DNA of 64,000 bases. It comes from DATKAS01 sp963733765. GTDB lineage: Bacteria; Actinomycetota; Acidimicrobiia; Acidimicrobiales; DATKAS01. A program made the translations under genes and the position numbers. The stretch's first letter is position 1. Every line of letters begins with the position of its first letter. The stretch covers positions 1,550,001-1,614,000 of the forward strand of contig CAVTEI010000003.1 of assembly GCA_963733765.1 (NCBI GenBank), read 5' to 3'. Below, piece after piece: positions 24,811 through 34,050 of this stretch. A model generated the notes under the pieces. That model was not told where the DNA came from, searched no databases, and saw nothing but the letters and a program-made list of their open reading frames with translations.

Positions 24811-25939
24811 TCAGGTGAGGCGGTCGACGACCCAGTCGATGCACTGGGTGAGCGCTTCGACGTCGGACGGGTCGACCGACGGGAACATCCCGATGCGCAG
24901 CTGGTTGCGGCCGAGCTTGCGATAGGAGTCGGTGTCGACGATGCCGTTTTGGCGAAGCACCTTCGACACCGTCGGCGCGTCGACGCCGTCGAGGTCGATC
25001 GTGCCGACGACCGACGAGCGAATCGCCGGATCAGCGACGAACGGCGTCGCGTACGGCGTCTTCTCCGCCCATTCGTAGAGGATGGCGGCCGATTCGTCCG
25101 ACCGTGAGGCGGCGAACTCGAGCCCGCCGCCGTCGTTCATCCATCGCAGCTGTTGGTCGAGCAGGAACAGCGTCGCCAGCGCCGGCGTGTTGTACGTCTG
25201 ATCGAGCCGGCTGTTCTCGAGCGCGATCGACACGTCGAGCGACGCGGGACACCAACGTCCCGAGGCGGCGATCCGTTCGATGCGAGCGACGGCCGCGGGT
25301 GAGCACGCCGCGATCCACAGGCCACCGTCGGACGAGAAGCACTTCTGCGGCGCGAAGTAGTAGACGTCGACCTGCGACGGGTGCCAGCGCAGGCCGCCCG
25401 CGGCCGATGTCGCGTCGACGACGACGAGCGCCGTCGGCGCCTCCCGGCCGCGCCAACGACATCGCGACGCCCGTCGAGGTCTCGTTGTGTGTGAGTGCGT
25501 ACACGTCGACGTCGTCTCGGGCGTGCGGCGCTGGATGCGTGCCCGGCGCCGATTCGATGAGGTCGGGCTCATCGAGGTGCGGTGCCGCCGCGGCAGCGCC
25601 CGCGAACTTCGACGAGAACTCGCCGAACACGAGGTGCTGGCTGCGGCGCTCGATCAGTCCGAACGTCGCGACGTCCCAGAACGCCGTCGATCCACCATTG
25701 CCGAGCACGATCTCCCACCCGTCGGGGAGCCCGAACAGGGAGCGCAACCCGTTCCGCGCCGACCGCACGACCGCCCTGACCGGCTCCTGGCGATGGGAGG
25801 TGCCGAGCCACGAGCTGCCGGCCTCGGCAAGTGCTCGCACCGCTTCCGGGCGCACCTTCGACGGACCGCAGCCGAACCGCCCGTCGGCAGGAAGCAGCGA
25901 CGGCGGGATCGAAATGTCGCTCGGGAGGCCTGGGGTCAC
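24811..25939 (-). CDS. serC: phosphoserine aminotransferase, with one apparent +1 frameshift
   Basis: PLP enzyme making O-phosphoserine from 3-phosphohydroxypyruvate in serine synthesis. The N-terminal part starts at GTG 25939 (ADGRFGCGPSKVRPEAVRAL, LGNGGSTAFWD, YALTHNETSTGVAMSLARP). The C-terminal part continues one frame over from APTALVVVDATSAAGG through YYFAPQKCFSSDGGLW, which holds the PLP lysine, to the stop at 24811. Removing one base from the CCC at 25443-25445 (GGG on the coding strand) joins the parts as ARPEAPTALVVVD. The repaired length of 375 residues is typical of actinobacterial SerC. It starts 9 bases from the divergent aminotransferase gene. Confidence 0.93.
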
Positions 25940-25948
25940 TGTGCCAGC

Positions 25949-27152
25949 ATGGCAGCCGTGGAACGCATCTCTCGGCGCATTGGAGCGATTGCCGAATCGG
26001 CGACGCTGGCCGTCGACGCGAAGGCCAAGGCGCTCAAGGCCGCAGGTGAGGACGTCATCGGCTTCGGTGCCGGTGAGCCCGACTTCCCCACACCGGACGC
26101 GATCGTCGAGGCCGCCGCGGCGGCGTGCAAGGACCCGGCCAACCATCGATACACGCCGACGGGCGGCCTGCCCGAGCTCCGCGAGGCCATCGTCGCGAAG
26201 AGCAAGCGCGACTCCGGCCTGACGTGCACCGAGGCACAGGTGCTCGTGACGAACGGTGGCAAGCAGGCGCTCTACAACACGTTCGCGGCGCTGCTCGACC
26301 CGGGCGACGAGGTGCTGCTGCCCGCGCCGTACTGGACGACCTATCCCGAGTCGATCACGCTCGCCGGGGGCACGCCGGTCGTAGTTCCGACAACCGTCGC
26401 GTCGGGCTTTCGCGCCACGATCGACCAGCTCGATGCCGCGTGCACCCCGCGCACGAAGGCACTCGTGTTCGTGTCGCCGTCGAACCCGAGCGGTGCGGTG
26501 TACCCACCCGCCGAGGTCGAGGCGATCGGACGATGGGCCGTCGACGAAGGGCATCTGGGTCGTCACCGACGAGATCTACGAGCACCTCACCTTCGGCGAG
26601 CACACGTTCTCGTCGATGCCGGTGCTCGTGCCCGAGCTCGCCGACACGTGCGTCGTCGTCAACGGCGTCGCCAAGACCTATGCGATGACCGGGTGGCGGG
26701 TCGGCTGGATGATCGGTCCGGTCGATGTCGTGAAGGCGGCGACGAACCTGCAGAGCCACAGCACCTCGAACGTCGCCGACGTGTCGCAGCGGGCGGCAGT
26801 GGCAGCGCTCAACGGCGACCTCAGTGCGGTGGCGATGATGCGGGCCGCGTTCGAGCGCCGCGGCCGCACGATGTACGAGCTGCTCAACGCCATCCCCGGG
26901 GTCACCGCGATCGAGCCGCAGGGTGCCTTCTACGGCTTCCCGTCGCTCGAGGGCGTGCTGGGTCGCTCGATTCGCGGGCGAATGTCGCGCACGACGACCG
27001 AGCTCAGCGAGGTGCTGCTCGACGAAGCGAAGGTGGCGATCGTGCCCGGCGAGGCGTTCGGGGCGCCGGGCTACGCCCGCCTCTCGTTCGCCGTCAGCGA
27101 CGACGACATCGTCGAGGGCATCACGAGGATCGCGAAGCTCCTGACCGAGTGA
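25949..27152 (+). CDS. aspC: aspartate-type aminotransferase (class I), with one apparent +1 frameshift
   Basis: Fold-type I PLP aminotransferase of the AAT-I gamma group, probably aspartate (or aspartate/prephenate) transaminase. The N half has IGFGAGEPDFPTPDAI, TNGGKQALYN and FVSPSNPSGAVYPP. The C half, in the next frame, has IWVVTDEIYEHLTF, NGVAKTYAMTGWRVGW with the PLP lysine, and a C-terminal region ending ARLSFAVSDDDIVEG. Deleting one G of GGG at 26549-26551 joins AVDEG to IWVVTDEIYE. The repaired length is 400 residues. The symbol is tentative because substrate specificity is not certain. It overlaps the convergent FAD oxidoreductase by 32 bases. Confidence 0.9.
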
Positions 27153-27972
27153 GCACCTCGTCGGCCGCGGCGAGGCCCGAGAGCACCGCGCCCTCGACGC
27201 GGCTGGGCATCCCGCCGTACTGATCGCCGGCGACCACGACCAAGCGTGGATCGTGCTCGACGACGCGGCACCCGGGCCCCGTGACGGCTTTGGGGCGACC
27301 GTGTTGCCAGCTCACGAGTCGCGTCTCGACGACGTTGGCCGCGCCGATGAACGGCGCCGCGGCGTCGACGAGCTCTTCGACGGTCGCCGTGAGACCGGGA
27401 CGGGCGTGCAAGGTGAGCGCGGGTACGGACGAGATGCCTTTCGCCTGGTTGTCGGCGACGAAGCCGAACCACTCGTGATCGGTGAGCGGCAGCCCGCCGG
27501 GGGCTGGCACCGCCGACTCACCGTCGAGCACACACAGCGCCGCGAGCATCGGGTCGTACTCGTGCTCGTTCGGCGCGGTCACGACGACGGCATCGGCGGC
27601 GAGGGACGCGATGTCGTGCATCTCGATGCCGTACTGCACGTCGAGGTCCGCGGCCACGGTCCCGCCTATCGAGTCCATGCCGCTCGCGCCGATGTAGCGC
27701 GGGAACCCGTCCGGCTCAGGTCCGAAGCCGCGGCACCACTCCCGCACGACTCCGTCGCGCAACCACCCGTCCACCAACGCCTGGAACACCGGCGTCCGCA
27801 CCGTGAAGAACTGCGCGCCGGTGTCGCACACCGCGCCCGCGAAGCGCTCCGTCGCCATGCGCCCGCCGGGCGTCGCCATCCGCTCGAGCACGGTGACATC
27901 AATGCCCTCGTCGACGAGTCGGCGTGCGCACATCAACCCGGCGATGCCCGCGCCGACAACGACCACGTCCAT
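27121..27972 (-). CDS. FAD-dependent amine oxidase/renalase-like protein
   Basis: A 283-residue NAD(P)/FAD-binding protein. MDVVVVGAGIAGLMCARRL is a Rossmann GxGxxG motif, TVLERMATPGGRMAT supplies the FAD-contacting Glu and the GGRMAT loop of renalase/flavin amine oxidase relatives, and GDQYGGMPSRVEGAVLSG is the C-terminal FAD motif. ATG 27972 is chosen because the dinucleotide fold starts there. Probable substrate: oxidised or isomeric NAD(P)H species, or an amine, by family; uncertain. It is divergent from serA. Confidence 0.8.
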   Translation of the reverse strand: MDVVVVGAGIAGLMCARRLVDEGIDVTVLERMATPGGRMATERFAGAVCDTGAQFFTVRTPVFQALVDGWLRDGVVREWCRGFGPEPDGFPRYIGASGMDSIGGTVAADLDVQYGIEMHDIASLAADAVVVTAPNEHEYDPMLAALCVLDGESAVPAPGGLPLTDHEWFGFVADNQAKGISSVPALTLHARPGLTATVEELVDAAAPFIGAANVVETRLVSWQHGRPKAVTGPGCRVVEHDPRLVVVAGDQYGGMPSRVEGAVLSGLAAADEVLTRSGASRSS

Positions 27973-28028
27973 CGGCGGCGACCATACCGGTTGGCCCCGG
28001 CGCGACCGGCTCGACAAGGATGACCGCC

Positions 28029-29592
28029 ATGGCCCGCGTGCTCGTCACCGAGGAGATCGCTGATGGCGGGCTCCAGCTGTTGCGCGACAAGGGCCACATC
28101 GTCGACGTGCAGCTCGACCTCAGTCCCGCGGATCTCCTCGATGTGGTCGTGGGCGCACACGCGCTGATCATCCGTTCGGCGACGAAGGTCACCGCCGACG
28201 TGCTTCGGGCAGGTACCGACCTCGTCGTGGTCGGCCGCGCCGGCATCGGGCTCGACAACGTCGACGTCGAGGCCGCCACTAGCCGGGGCGTGATGGTGGT
28301 CAACGCGCCGCAATCGAACGTGCTCTCGGCCGCCGAGCACACGATCGCGCTTCTCCTCGCGCAGGCCCGCAACATCCCCCAGGCTCATGCCGCGTTCGCG
28401 CGAGGGCCGGTGGGAACGCACACGCTGGGAGGGCGTCGAGCTCAACGACAAGGTGCTCGGCGTCATCGGCCTCGGGCGTGTGGGCAAGCTCGTGGCGCAG
28501 CGAGCGCTCGCGTTCGGCATGCGGTTGCTCGCGTACGACCCCTTCGTGTCGCCCGAGCGCGGCCGGCAGATGAGCGTCGATCTCGTCACGCTCGAGCGCC
28601 TGATGGCCGAGTCGGACTTCGTCACGATCCACCTCCCGAAGACGCCCGAGACGGTGGGGTTGCTCGGCCGCGAGCTGCTCGCGCAGGCGAAGCGGGGCAT
28701 CCGCATCGTCAACACGGCCCGCGGCGGCATCATCGACGAGGCCGCACTGGCGTGGGCGGTCGAGGAGGGCATCGTCGGGGGTGCCGCTCTCGATGTGTTC
28801 GCCGAGGAGCCGACGACCTCGTCGCCACTGTTCGGGCTCGACAGCGTGGTGGTCACGCCCCACTTGGGCGCGAGCACTCGTGAGGCGCAGGACAAGGCGG
28901 GAGACACGATCGCGGAGCAGGTCTTGCTCGCTCTCGCGGGCGAGTTCGTGCCGTTCGCCGTCAACGTGAGCGCGGCGGAGGCGTCGGAGACCGTGCGCCC
29001 GTACCTCCCGCTCGTCGAGCGCCTCGGCCAGCTGTTCGCCGAGCTGAACGAGGGAGCGTCGACCGCACTCGAAGTCGAGTACCAGGGCGCGTTGGCGGAC
29101 TACGACACGCGCATCCTCACGCTGTCGGCGCTGAAGGGTCTCTTCACCGGCGCGCTCGACGAGCCGGTGACCTACGTCAACGCTCCGCAGATCGCGAAGG
29201 ACCGCGGTGTCGAGGTCCGCGAGCTGTCGACGCCGCTCACGACCGACTACGTGAACCTCATCACCGTGCGCAGCGAGCAGCACTCGATCGCCGGCACCCT
29301 CGTCGGTCTGCGCGGCGAGCCGCGGCTCGTGATGATCGACGACCACAAGGTGTATGTGCCGCCGGCGCGGCACATGCTCATCGTCCGCAACGACGATCGC
29401 CCGGGAATGATCGGCCTCGTGGGCACGGTGCTCGGTGAGGCGGGCGTGAACATCGCCGACATGGACGTCGGCCAATCACCTCACGGCACGGCGCTGATGC
29501 TCATCGCCACCCCGGACGCGGTTCCCGCTGAAGTGATCGACAGCTTGCGCGGCGCGCCCGGCATCCTCTCGGTGCACTCGCTCAGCGGCTAG
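28029..29592 (+). CDS. serA: D-3-phosphoglycerate dehydrogenase, with one apparent +1 frameshift
   Basis: NAD-dependent enzyme for the first step of serine synthesis. The first part carries LVVVGRAGIGLDNVD and NAPQSNVLSAAEHTIALLL. The second, one frame over, has VIGLGRVGKLVAQRA, NTARGGIIDE, VTPHLGAST (catalytic His), an intervening ASB-type domain (about residues 315-445) and a C-terminal ACT domain (about 450-520), the long three-domain type inhibited by serine. Dropping one G of GGG at 28404-28406 gives AFARGRWERTRWEG, the normal family sequence. The repaired length is 520 residues. ATG 28029 has AAGGA upstream; in-frame ATG 28020 is possible. Confidence 0.94.
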
Positions 29593-29616
29593 GCGTGTTC
29601 GGCGAAGCGACGCTCG

Positions 29617-29808
29617 TCAACCTTCGACGGTGATCGCCGCCGTCGGGCACATGTCGGCGGCCATCTCGACCTTCGAGCGCAGCTCTTCGGGCGGCTCCTC
29701 CGTCAGGAGGTACAGGAACCCGTCGCTGCGCACCTCGAACACCTCGGGACACGTTTGCATGCACGCTCCCGTGCTCGCGCAGACGTCGTAGTCGATGCTG
29801 ACCTTCAT
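29617..29808 (-). CDS. small ferredoxin, 3Fe-4S/4Fe-4S type
   Basis: A 63-residue ferredoxin. IDYDVCASTGACMQTCPEVF gives Cys spacing C-x5-C-x3-C, and MCPTAAITV supplies the last Cys. Threonine occupies the position of the missing second cluster ligand, which suggests a 3Fe-4S cluster as in the ferredoxins that feed actinobacterial cytochrome P450s. No P450 or ferredoxin reductase lies next to it. It is convergent with serA and follows the sunset-domain gene on the same strand by 11 bases. Confidence 0.88.
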   Translation of the reverse strand: MKVSIDYDVCASTGACMQTCPEVFEVRSDGFLYLLTEEPPEELRSKVEMAADMCPTAAITVEG

Positions 29809-29819
29809 GGCGAGCTCCT

Positions 29820-30155
29820 TCAGCGTTTGGCAGGTCTGAGGCCGTCAGCCGCGGCGGCCTCCGAGGAGGCGTAGCAGCGATCGGGCGTCGTGCGCGCATA
29901 GTTCACCATGCCGGGCACGTGGAAGATGCCACTCGAGAGCTTCGCCTTCACGGGAAAGCCGTCGGGGCACGCTCCGTCGATCGGCTCGACCCAGGTCGCG
30001 ACGGCGACTCGCGGCGCCAGGTCGGGCGGCGCGACGTCGGGCAGCGCGATGTCGGGCAACGCGACGCCGACCGAGGAGCGCGCTCGGCGCGTCCACGCCA
30101 TGATCAGCGCAACGAGGATTCCGATGACGATCAGGACCCGCAGCAGCCTGCGCAT
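29820..30155 (-). CDS. membrane-anchored sunset-domain protein
   Basis: About 111 residues from ATG 30155. One transmembrane helix lies at residues 3-22 (LLRVLIVIGILVALIMAW), then a linker with repeated ALPD/VAPPDLAP units. The C-terminal domain (CPDGFPVKAKLSSGIFHVPG, then YARTTPDRCYASSEAAAADG) matches what I know as the sunset domain, a short module with a PVKA/IYHVPG-like start and a cysteine. Probably a lipid-bilayer-anchored protein exposed outside; function unknown. It is divergent from leuA; the 51-base gap to the leuA leader holds both promoters. Confidence 0.65.
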   Translation of the reverse strand: MRRLLRVLIVIGILVALIMAWTRRARSSVGVALPDIALPDVAPPDLAPRVAVATWVEPIDGACPDGFPVKAKLSSGIFHVPGMVNYARTTPDRCYASSEAAAADGLRPAKR

Positions 30156-30166
30156 CGCCGGAAACC

Positions 30167-30197
30167 TAGACCGGTCGACGCGCGTGTCGGGTAGGAT
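30167..30197 (+). promoter_or_regulatory. predicted promoter of leuA
   Basis: A -10 like TAGGAT (30192-30197) lies 9 bases before the leader ATG, with a weak TAGACC (30167-30172) as a possible -35 at 19-base spacing. Transcription would begin within a few bases of the leader ATG at 30207. Confidence 0.45.
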
Positions 30198-30206
30198 CGT
30201 GTCCCG

Positions 30207-30245
30207 ATGTCCACCCTTCTTACCTCCGGCCTCCTCCTCATGTAG
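30207..30245 (+). CDS. leuA attenuation leader peptide
   Basis: A 12-codon ORF, MSTLLTSGLLLM then TAG. Five residues are leucine and there is no Ile or Val, matching leucine-specific control of leuA. It has no ribosome-binding site and starts close to the predicted transcription start. It is followed directly by a hairpin and terminator. Leader-peptide attenuation of leuA is established in Actinobacteria; this assignment rests on that plus the sequence layout. Confidence 0.85.
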   Translation: MSTLLTSGLLLM

Positions 30246-30311
30246 GCGAGCACTCATACGGTGCTCGCCGAACCTCCTGCGCCCGAAGGGCCAGGAGGTT
30301 CTTGCGTTTTC
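30245..30311 (+). terminator. leuA attenuator: hairpin plus intrinsic terminator
   Basis: Hairpin 1 pairs GGCGAGCAC (30245-30253) with GTGCTCGCC (30261-30269), again starting at the leader stop codon. Hairpin 2 pairs GAACCTCCT (30270-30278) with AGGAGGTTC (30293-30301), with an inner GCCC/GGGC extension, followed by TTGCGTTTT. ACCTCC within the leader ORF (30222-30227) repeats the 5' arm of the terminator and could compete for its 3' arm (inference). Confidence 0.85.
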
Positions 30312-30338
30312 CAAACCCACTTTCGAAAGGTTCGTGCC

Positions 30339-32027
30339 ATGCCTCCCGCTCCGAAGCAGCCCCGGAAGATGCCGTTCGAGAAGTACCGGCGCCAGCTTCC
30401 GCTCGTGCTCGCCGACCGGACCTGGCCGGACCAGCGCATCGAGAAGGCACCGCTCTGGTGCTCAGTCGACCTGCGCGACGGCAACCAGGCGCTCATCGAC
30501 CCGATGGACTCGGCCCGCAAGCTGCGGATGTTCACCACGCTCGTCGACATGGGCTTCAAGGAGATCGAGGTCGGGTTCCCGTCGGCGTCGCAGCCGGACT
30601 TCGACTTCATCCGCTCGCTCATCGAAGAGGATCGAATCCCCGACGACGTGATCATCCAGGTGCTCGTGCAGTGCCGTCCGGAGCTGATCGAGCGCACCTA
30701 CGAGTGCATCAAGGGCGCGCCCCGGGCGATCGTGCACTTCTACAACTCCACGTCAGAGTTGCAGCGGCGCGTCGTGTTCGGCCTCGACAAGCAAGGCATT
30801 GTCGATATCGCGGTGAACGCCGCGAAGCTGTGTCGCAAGCTCGAGGACACGGTGCCGACGACCGCGGTGCGCTACGAGTACTCGCCCGAGAGCTTCACTG
30901 GCACCGAGCCCGACTTCGCGGTCGAGATCTGCGAAGCCGTGATGGATGTCGTCGAGCCGACGGTCGATCGCAAGATCGTGCTCAACCTGCCCGCGACGAT
31001 CGAGTGCTACACGCCGAACATCTATGGCGACGTGATCGAGTGGTTCCACCGCAACATCAAGCACCGTGACCGCGTCTGCCTCAGCCTTCATCCGCACAAC
31101 GACCGCGGGTGCGCGGTCGCTGCGGCCGAGTTCGGCGTGATGGCGGGCGCCGATCGCGTCGAGGGAACGCTGTTCGGCAATGGGGAGCGTCCCGGCAACG
31201 TCGACATCGTGAACCTGGCGATGAACCTGTTCAGCCAGGGTGTCGACCCCAAGCTCGACATCAGCGACATCGACGCGCTGCGACGGGTGGCGGTGTACTG
31301 CAACCGGTTGCCCGTCCACGAGCGGCATCCGTACGCGGGCGACCTCGTGTACACGTCGTTCTCCGGCTCCCACCAGGACGCGATCAAGAAGGGCCTGACC
31401 GCGCTGCCCCCCGACTACGACGTGTGGGAGGTGCCGTACCTGCCGATCGACCCGCACCACGTCGGCCGCACCTATGAGGCCGTCATCCGCGTGAACAGCC
31501 AGTCGGGGAAGGGCGGGGTCGCCTACATCATGGAGTACGAGCACGGCATGACCCTGCCTCGCCGGCTCCAGATCGAGTTCTCGAAGGCGATCCAGCACGT
31601 CACCGAGGACACCGGCACCGAGATCAGCCCGGCCGACATGTGGGACGTGTTCACGAATGAGTACCTGCCGGAGGATCCCGCGGTGAGCCTCCTCTCGCAC
31701 GAGACGACCTCGGTGTCGGCGCCCGAGGGCGATCTGGCCCGGGTGACGGCGCAGCTCGTCGTCGACGGCAAGCACGAGACAGTGCAGGGTGAGGGCAACG
31801 GCCCGATCGATGCGTTCGTCCACGGGCTGCGCGCGTTGCTCGGTGTCGAGCTCGACGTGGTCGACTACTCCGAGCACGCGGTGAGCGCGGGCGCGGACGC
31901 GCAGGCCGCCGCGTACGTCGAGACCGTGTGGCCCGACGGTCAGACGCGCTGGGGTGTCGGCATGGACTCGAGCATCCTCACTGCGTCGTTGAAGGCAGTG
32001 GTGAGCGCGGTCAACGCCCGGCGGTAG
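30339..32027 (+). CDS. leuA: 2-isopropylmalate synthase
   Basis: Condenses 2-oxoisovalerate with acetyl-CoA, committing carbon to leucine. 562 residues, the actinobacterial LeuA2 type. The N-terminal TIM barrel has CSVDLRDGNQALIDPMDSA (metal Asp) and SLHPHNDRGCAVAAAEF with the metal His pair. The C-terminal regulatory domain (about residues 440-562, ending in the GVGMDSSILTASLKAV region) binds leucine for feedback inhibition. ATG 30339 has AAAGG 8 bases upstream. Expression should be controlled by the leader-peptide attenuator. The 3' end overlaps the convergent leuD by 17 bases. Confidence 0.96.
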   Translation: MPPAPKQPRKMPFEKYRRQLPLVLADRTWPDQRIEKAPLWCSVDLRDGNQALIDPMDSARKLRMFTTLVDMGFKEIEVGFPSASQPDFDFIRSLIEEDRIPDDVIIQVLVQCRPELIERTYECIKGAPRAIVHFYNSTSELQRRVVFGLDKQGIVDIAVNAAKLCRKLEDTVPTTAVRYEYSPESFTGTEPDFAVEICEAVMDVVEPTVDRKIVLNLPATIECYTPNIYGDVIEWFHRNIKHRDRVCLSLHPHNDRGCAVAAAEFGVMAGADRVEGTLFGNGERPGNVDIVNLAMNLFSQGVDPKLDISDIDALRRVAVYCNRLPVHERHPYAGDLVYTSFSGSHQDAIKKGLTALPPDYDVWEVPYLPIDPHHVGRTYEAVIRVNSQSGKGGVAYIMEYEHGMTLPRRLQIEFSKAIQHVTEDTGTEISPADMWDVFTNEYLPEDPAVSLLSHETTSVSAPEGDLARVTAQLVVDGKHETVQGEGNGPIDAFVHGLRALLGVELDVVDYSEHAVSAGADAQAAAYVETVWPDGQTRWGVGMDSSILTASLKAVVSAVNARR

Positions 32028-32625
32028 CGGGTCCCGCGGTCGACGGCAGCCATGCCGGGCGACTGGCTTCGTAGCCGGCGATGTCGTCGACGTAACGGAG
32101 GCTGATGCCGATGTCGTCGAGGCCTTCGAGGAACCGCTGCTGCGTCGCGGGATCCAGCGGGAACGGACTCTCCAACCCGAGTGCGGGCGCGGAGACGAGC
32201 AAGCGCTCCACGTCGACGGTGATGCTGAGTCCGGGGTCGGCCTCGACCGCTTCGAGCAGCTCCGCGCCGACGTCAGCAGGCACCTGCACCGGCACGAGGC
32301 CGTTCTTCGTGCAGTTGTTGCGGAAGATGTCGGCGAAGCGAGGCGAGATCACCGCCTCGAACCCGTAGTCCATGATCGCCCAGACCGCGTGCTCGCGCGA
32401 CGACCCGGTCCCGAAGTTCGGTCCGGCGACCAGGATCGAGGCGCCCGCGAAGCGTTCGTCGTTCAGCACGAACGAGCGGTCGTCTCGCCACTCGGAGAAG
32501 AGGCCCTTGCCGAAGCCCGTGCGCTCGACCTTCTTCAGCCAGTCACTCGGGATGATCTGGTCGGTATCGACGTCACTGCGGTCGAGCGGGATCGCGGTGC
32601 CGGTGATGGCGCGGACGGCCTTCAT
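32011..32625 (-). CDS. leuD: 3-isopropylmalate dehydratase small subunit
   Basis: A 204-residue swivel-domain subunit of isopropylmalate isomerase. DRSDVDTDQIIPSDWLK, the GPNFGTGSSREHAVWAIMDYGF loop and PRFADIFRNNCTKNGLVPV are diagnostic. It acts with LeuC in leucine synthesis and, given cimA in this window, probably also on citramalate. Its ATG overlaps the leuC stop by 4 bases. Transcribed as leuC-leuD. Confidence 0.95.
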   Translation of the reverse strand: MKAVRAITGTAIPLDRSDVDTDQIIPSDWLKKVERTGFGKGLFSEWRDDRSFVLNDERFAGASILVAGPNFGTGSSREHAVWAIMDYGFEAVISPRFADIFRNNCTKNGLVPVQVPADVGAELLEAVEADPGLSITVDVERLLVSAPALGLESPFPLDPATQQRFLEGLDDIGISLRYVDDIAGYEASRPAWLPSTAGPATAGR

Positions 32626-34019
32626 CGCAGGTCCTCGGGAGTTGCGAACGTGCCCGCGACCGCGGTGGCCGCGGCGACGGCGGGGGAGACGAGGTGCGTG
32701 CGACCACCGCGACCCTGACGTCCTTCGAAGTTGCGGTTCGAGGTGGACGCGCAGCGTTCCTGCGGCGCGAGCTTGTCGGGGTTCATGGCGAGGCACATCG
32801 AGCAGCCCGCCTCCCGCCAGTCGAACCCGGCGGCGCGGAACACCGTGTCGAGTCCTTCGAGCTCTGCCTGCTGCTTGACCGCCACCGAGCCCGGCACGAC
32901 CATCGCCCGCTTGACCGTGACCGTGCGTCCGTCGACCACCGCGGCCGCGGCCCGGAGATCCTCGATGCGGCTGTTCGTGCACGAACCGATGAAGACCGTG
33001 TCGACGGCGATGTCGCGCATCCGGGTGCCGGCGGTGAGGCCCATGTAGGTCAGCGCCCGTTCGGCCGACTCCCGATCGGACGGGCTCTCGTAGGACTCGG
33101 GATCGGGCACCGAGCCGTCGATGCCGATGACCTGCGCCGGGTTGGTGCCCCACGACACATGGGGGACGAGCGTCGCGGCGTCGATTGCGACGTCCTTGGC
33201 GAACGTGGCCCCGTCGTCGGTGACGAGTGACCGCCAGTCGTCGAGCGCCTGCTCCCAAGCTTTGCCCTTCGGCGCGTGCTGGCGGCCGTCGAGGTACGCG
33301 AACGTGGTGTCGTCGGGTGCGATGAGGCCGGCGCGCGCGCCCGCTTCGATCGACATGTTGCACACAGTCATCCGGCCCTCCATCGAGAGCGAGCGGAAGA
33401 CGGAGCCGCGGTACTCGATCACGCTGCCGATGCCGCCGCCGGTGCCGATGCGACCGATCACGCCGAGGATCACGTCCTTCGCCGTCGAGCCCGCGGGCAG
33501 CTCACCGTCGACCGTGACCGCCATCCATTGCGGGCGCGTCTGGGGGAGCGTCTGCGTCGCGAGCACATGCTCGACCTCGCTCGTTCCGATGCCGAACGCA
33601 AGCGCACCGAACGCGCCGTGGGTCGAGGTGTGGCTGTCGCCGCAGACCACCGTCATGCCCGGCTGCGTGAGGCCCTGCTCCGGGCCGATCACGTGCACGA
33701 TGCCCTGCCCGAGCTGGCCCATCGCGAAATGGCGGATGCCGAAGTCGGCGCAGTTGCGTCGCAACACCTCGATCTGCGTGCGCGAGATCGGGTCGGCGAT
33801 CGGCTGATCGATGTGCTCGGTCGGGACGTTGTGGTCCTCGGTGGCGACGGTGAGGTCGGGGCGACGCACCGTGCGGCCGTTCAGGCGAAGCCCGTCGAAC
33901 GCCTGCGGCGAGGTCACCTCGTGCACGAGGTGTAGGTCGACATAGAGAAGATCGGGCTCGTCGGGGCCGGAGTGGACGACGTGGCGGTCCCACACCTTCT
34001 CGGCCAGGGTCGTGGGCAT
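32622..34019 (-). CDS. leuC: 3-isopropylmalate dehydratase large subunit
   Basis: A 465-residue aconitase-family subunit. The 4Fe-4S ligands are in FIGSCTNSRIEDL and GCSMCLAMNPD. Substrate-loop sequences such as TVVCGDSHTSTHGAFGALAFGIGTSEVEHV are intact. It isomerises 2- and 3-isopropylmalate and probably converts citramalate to methylmalate. It is divergent from an IclR-family gene with only 31 bases between starts, the arrangement of leuCD with LtbR/NdgR regulators in Corynebacterium and Streptomyces. Confidence 0.96.
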   Translation of the reverse strand: MPTTLAEKVWDRHVVHSGPDEPDLLYVDLHLVHEVTSPQAFDGLRLNGRTVRRPDLTVATEDHNVPTEHIDQPIADPISRTQIEVLRRNCADFGIRHFAMGQLGQGIVHVIGPEQGLTQPGMTVVCGDSHTSTHGAFGALAFGIGTSEVEHVLATQTLPQTRPQWMAVTVDGELPAGSTAKDVILGVIGRIGTGGGIGSVIEYRGSVFRSLSMEGRMTVCNMSIEAGARAGLIAPDDTTFAYLDGRQHAPKGKAWEQALDDWRSLVTDDGATFAKDVAIDAATLVPHVSWGTNPAQVIGIDGSVPDPESYESPSDRESAERALTYMGLTAGTRMRDIAVDTVFIGSCTNSRIEDLRAAAAVVDGRTVTVKRAMVVPGSVAVKQQAELEGLDTVFRAAGFDWREAGCSMCLAMNPDKLAPQERCASTSNRNFEGRQGRGGRTHLVSPAVAAATAVAGTFATPEDLR

Positions 34020-34029
34020 ATCTCACATC

Positions 34030-34039
34030 CTGGTACTAG
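34030..34039. promoter_or_regulatory. candidate operator in the leuC / IclR intergenic gap
   Basis: The 31-base divergent gap contains CTGGTACTAG, a near-palindrome with one mismatched pair, overlapping possible -10 boxes for both directions (TAGAGT at 34037-34042 for the regulator gene). This is a plausible IclR-family binding site; short and unproven. Confidence 0.35.
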
Positions 34040-34050
34040 AGTCTCGGCTT

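Noticed and set aside
33276..33935. 219-codon + strand frame opposite leuC
   Set aside because: Antisense shadow; leuC is intact with all cluster ligands.
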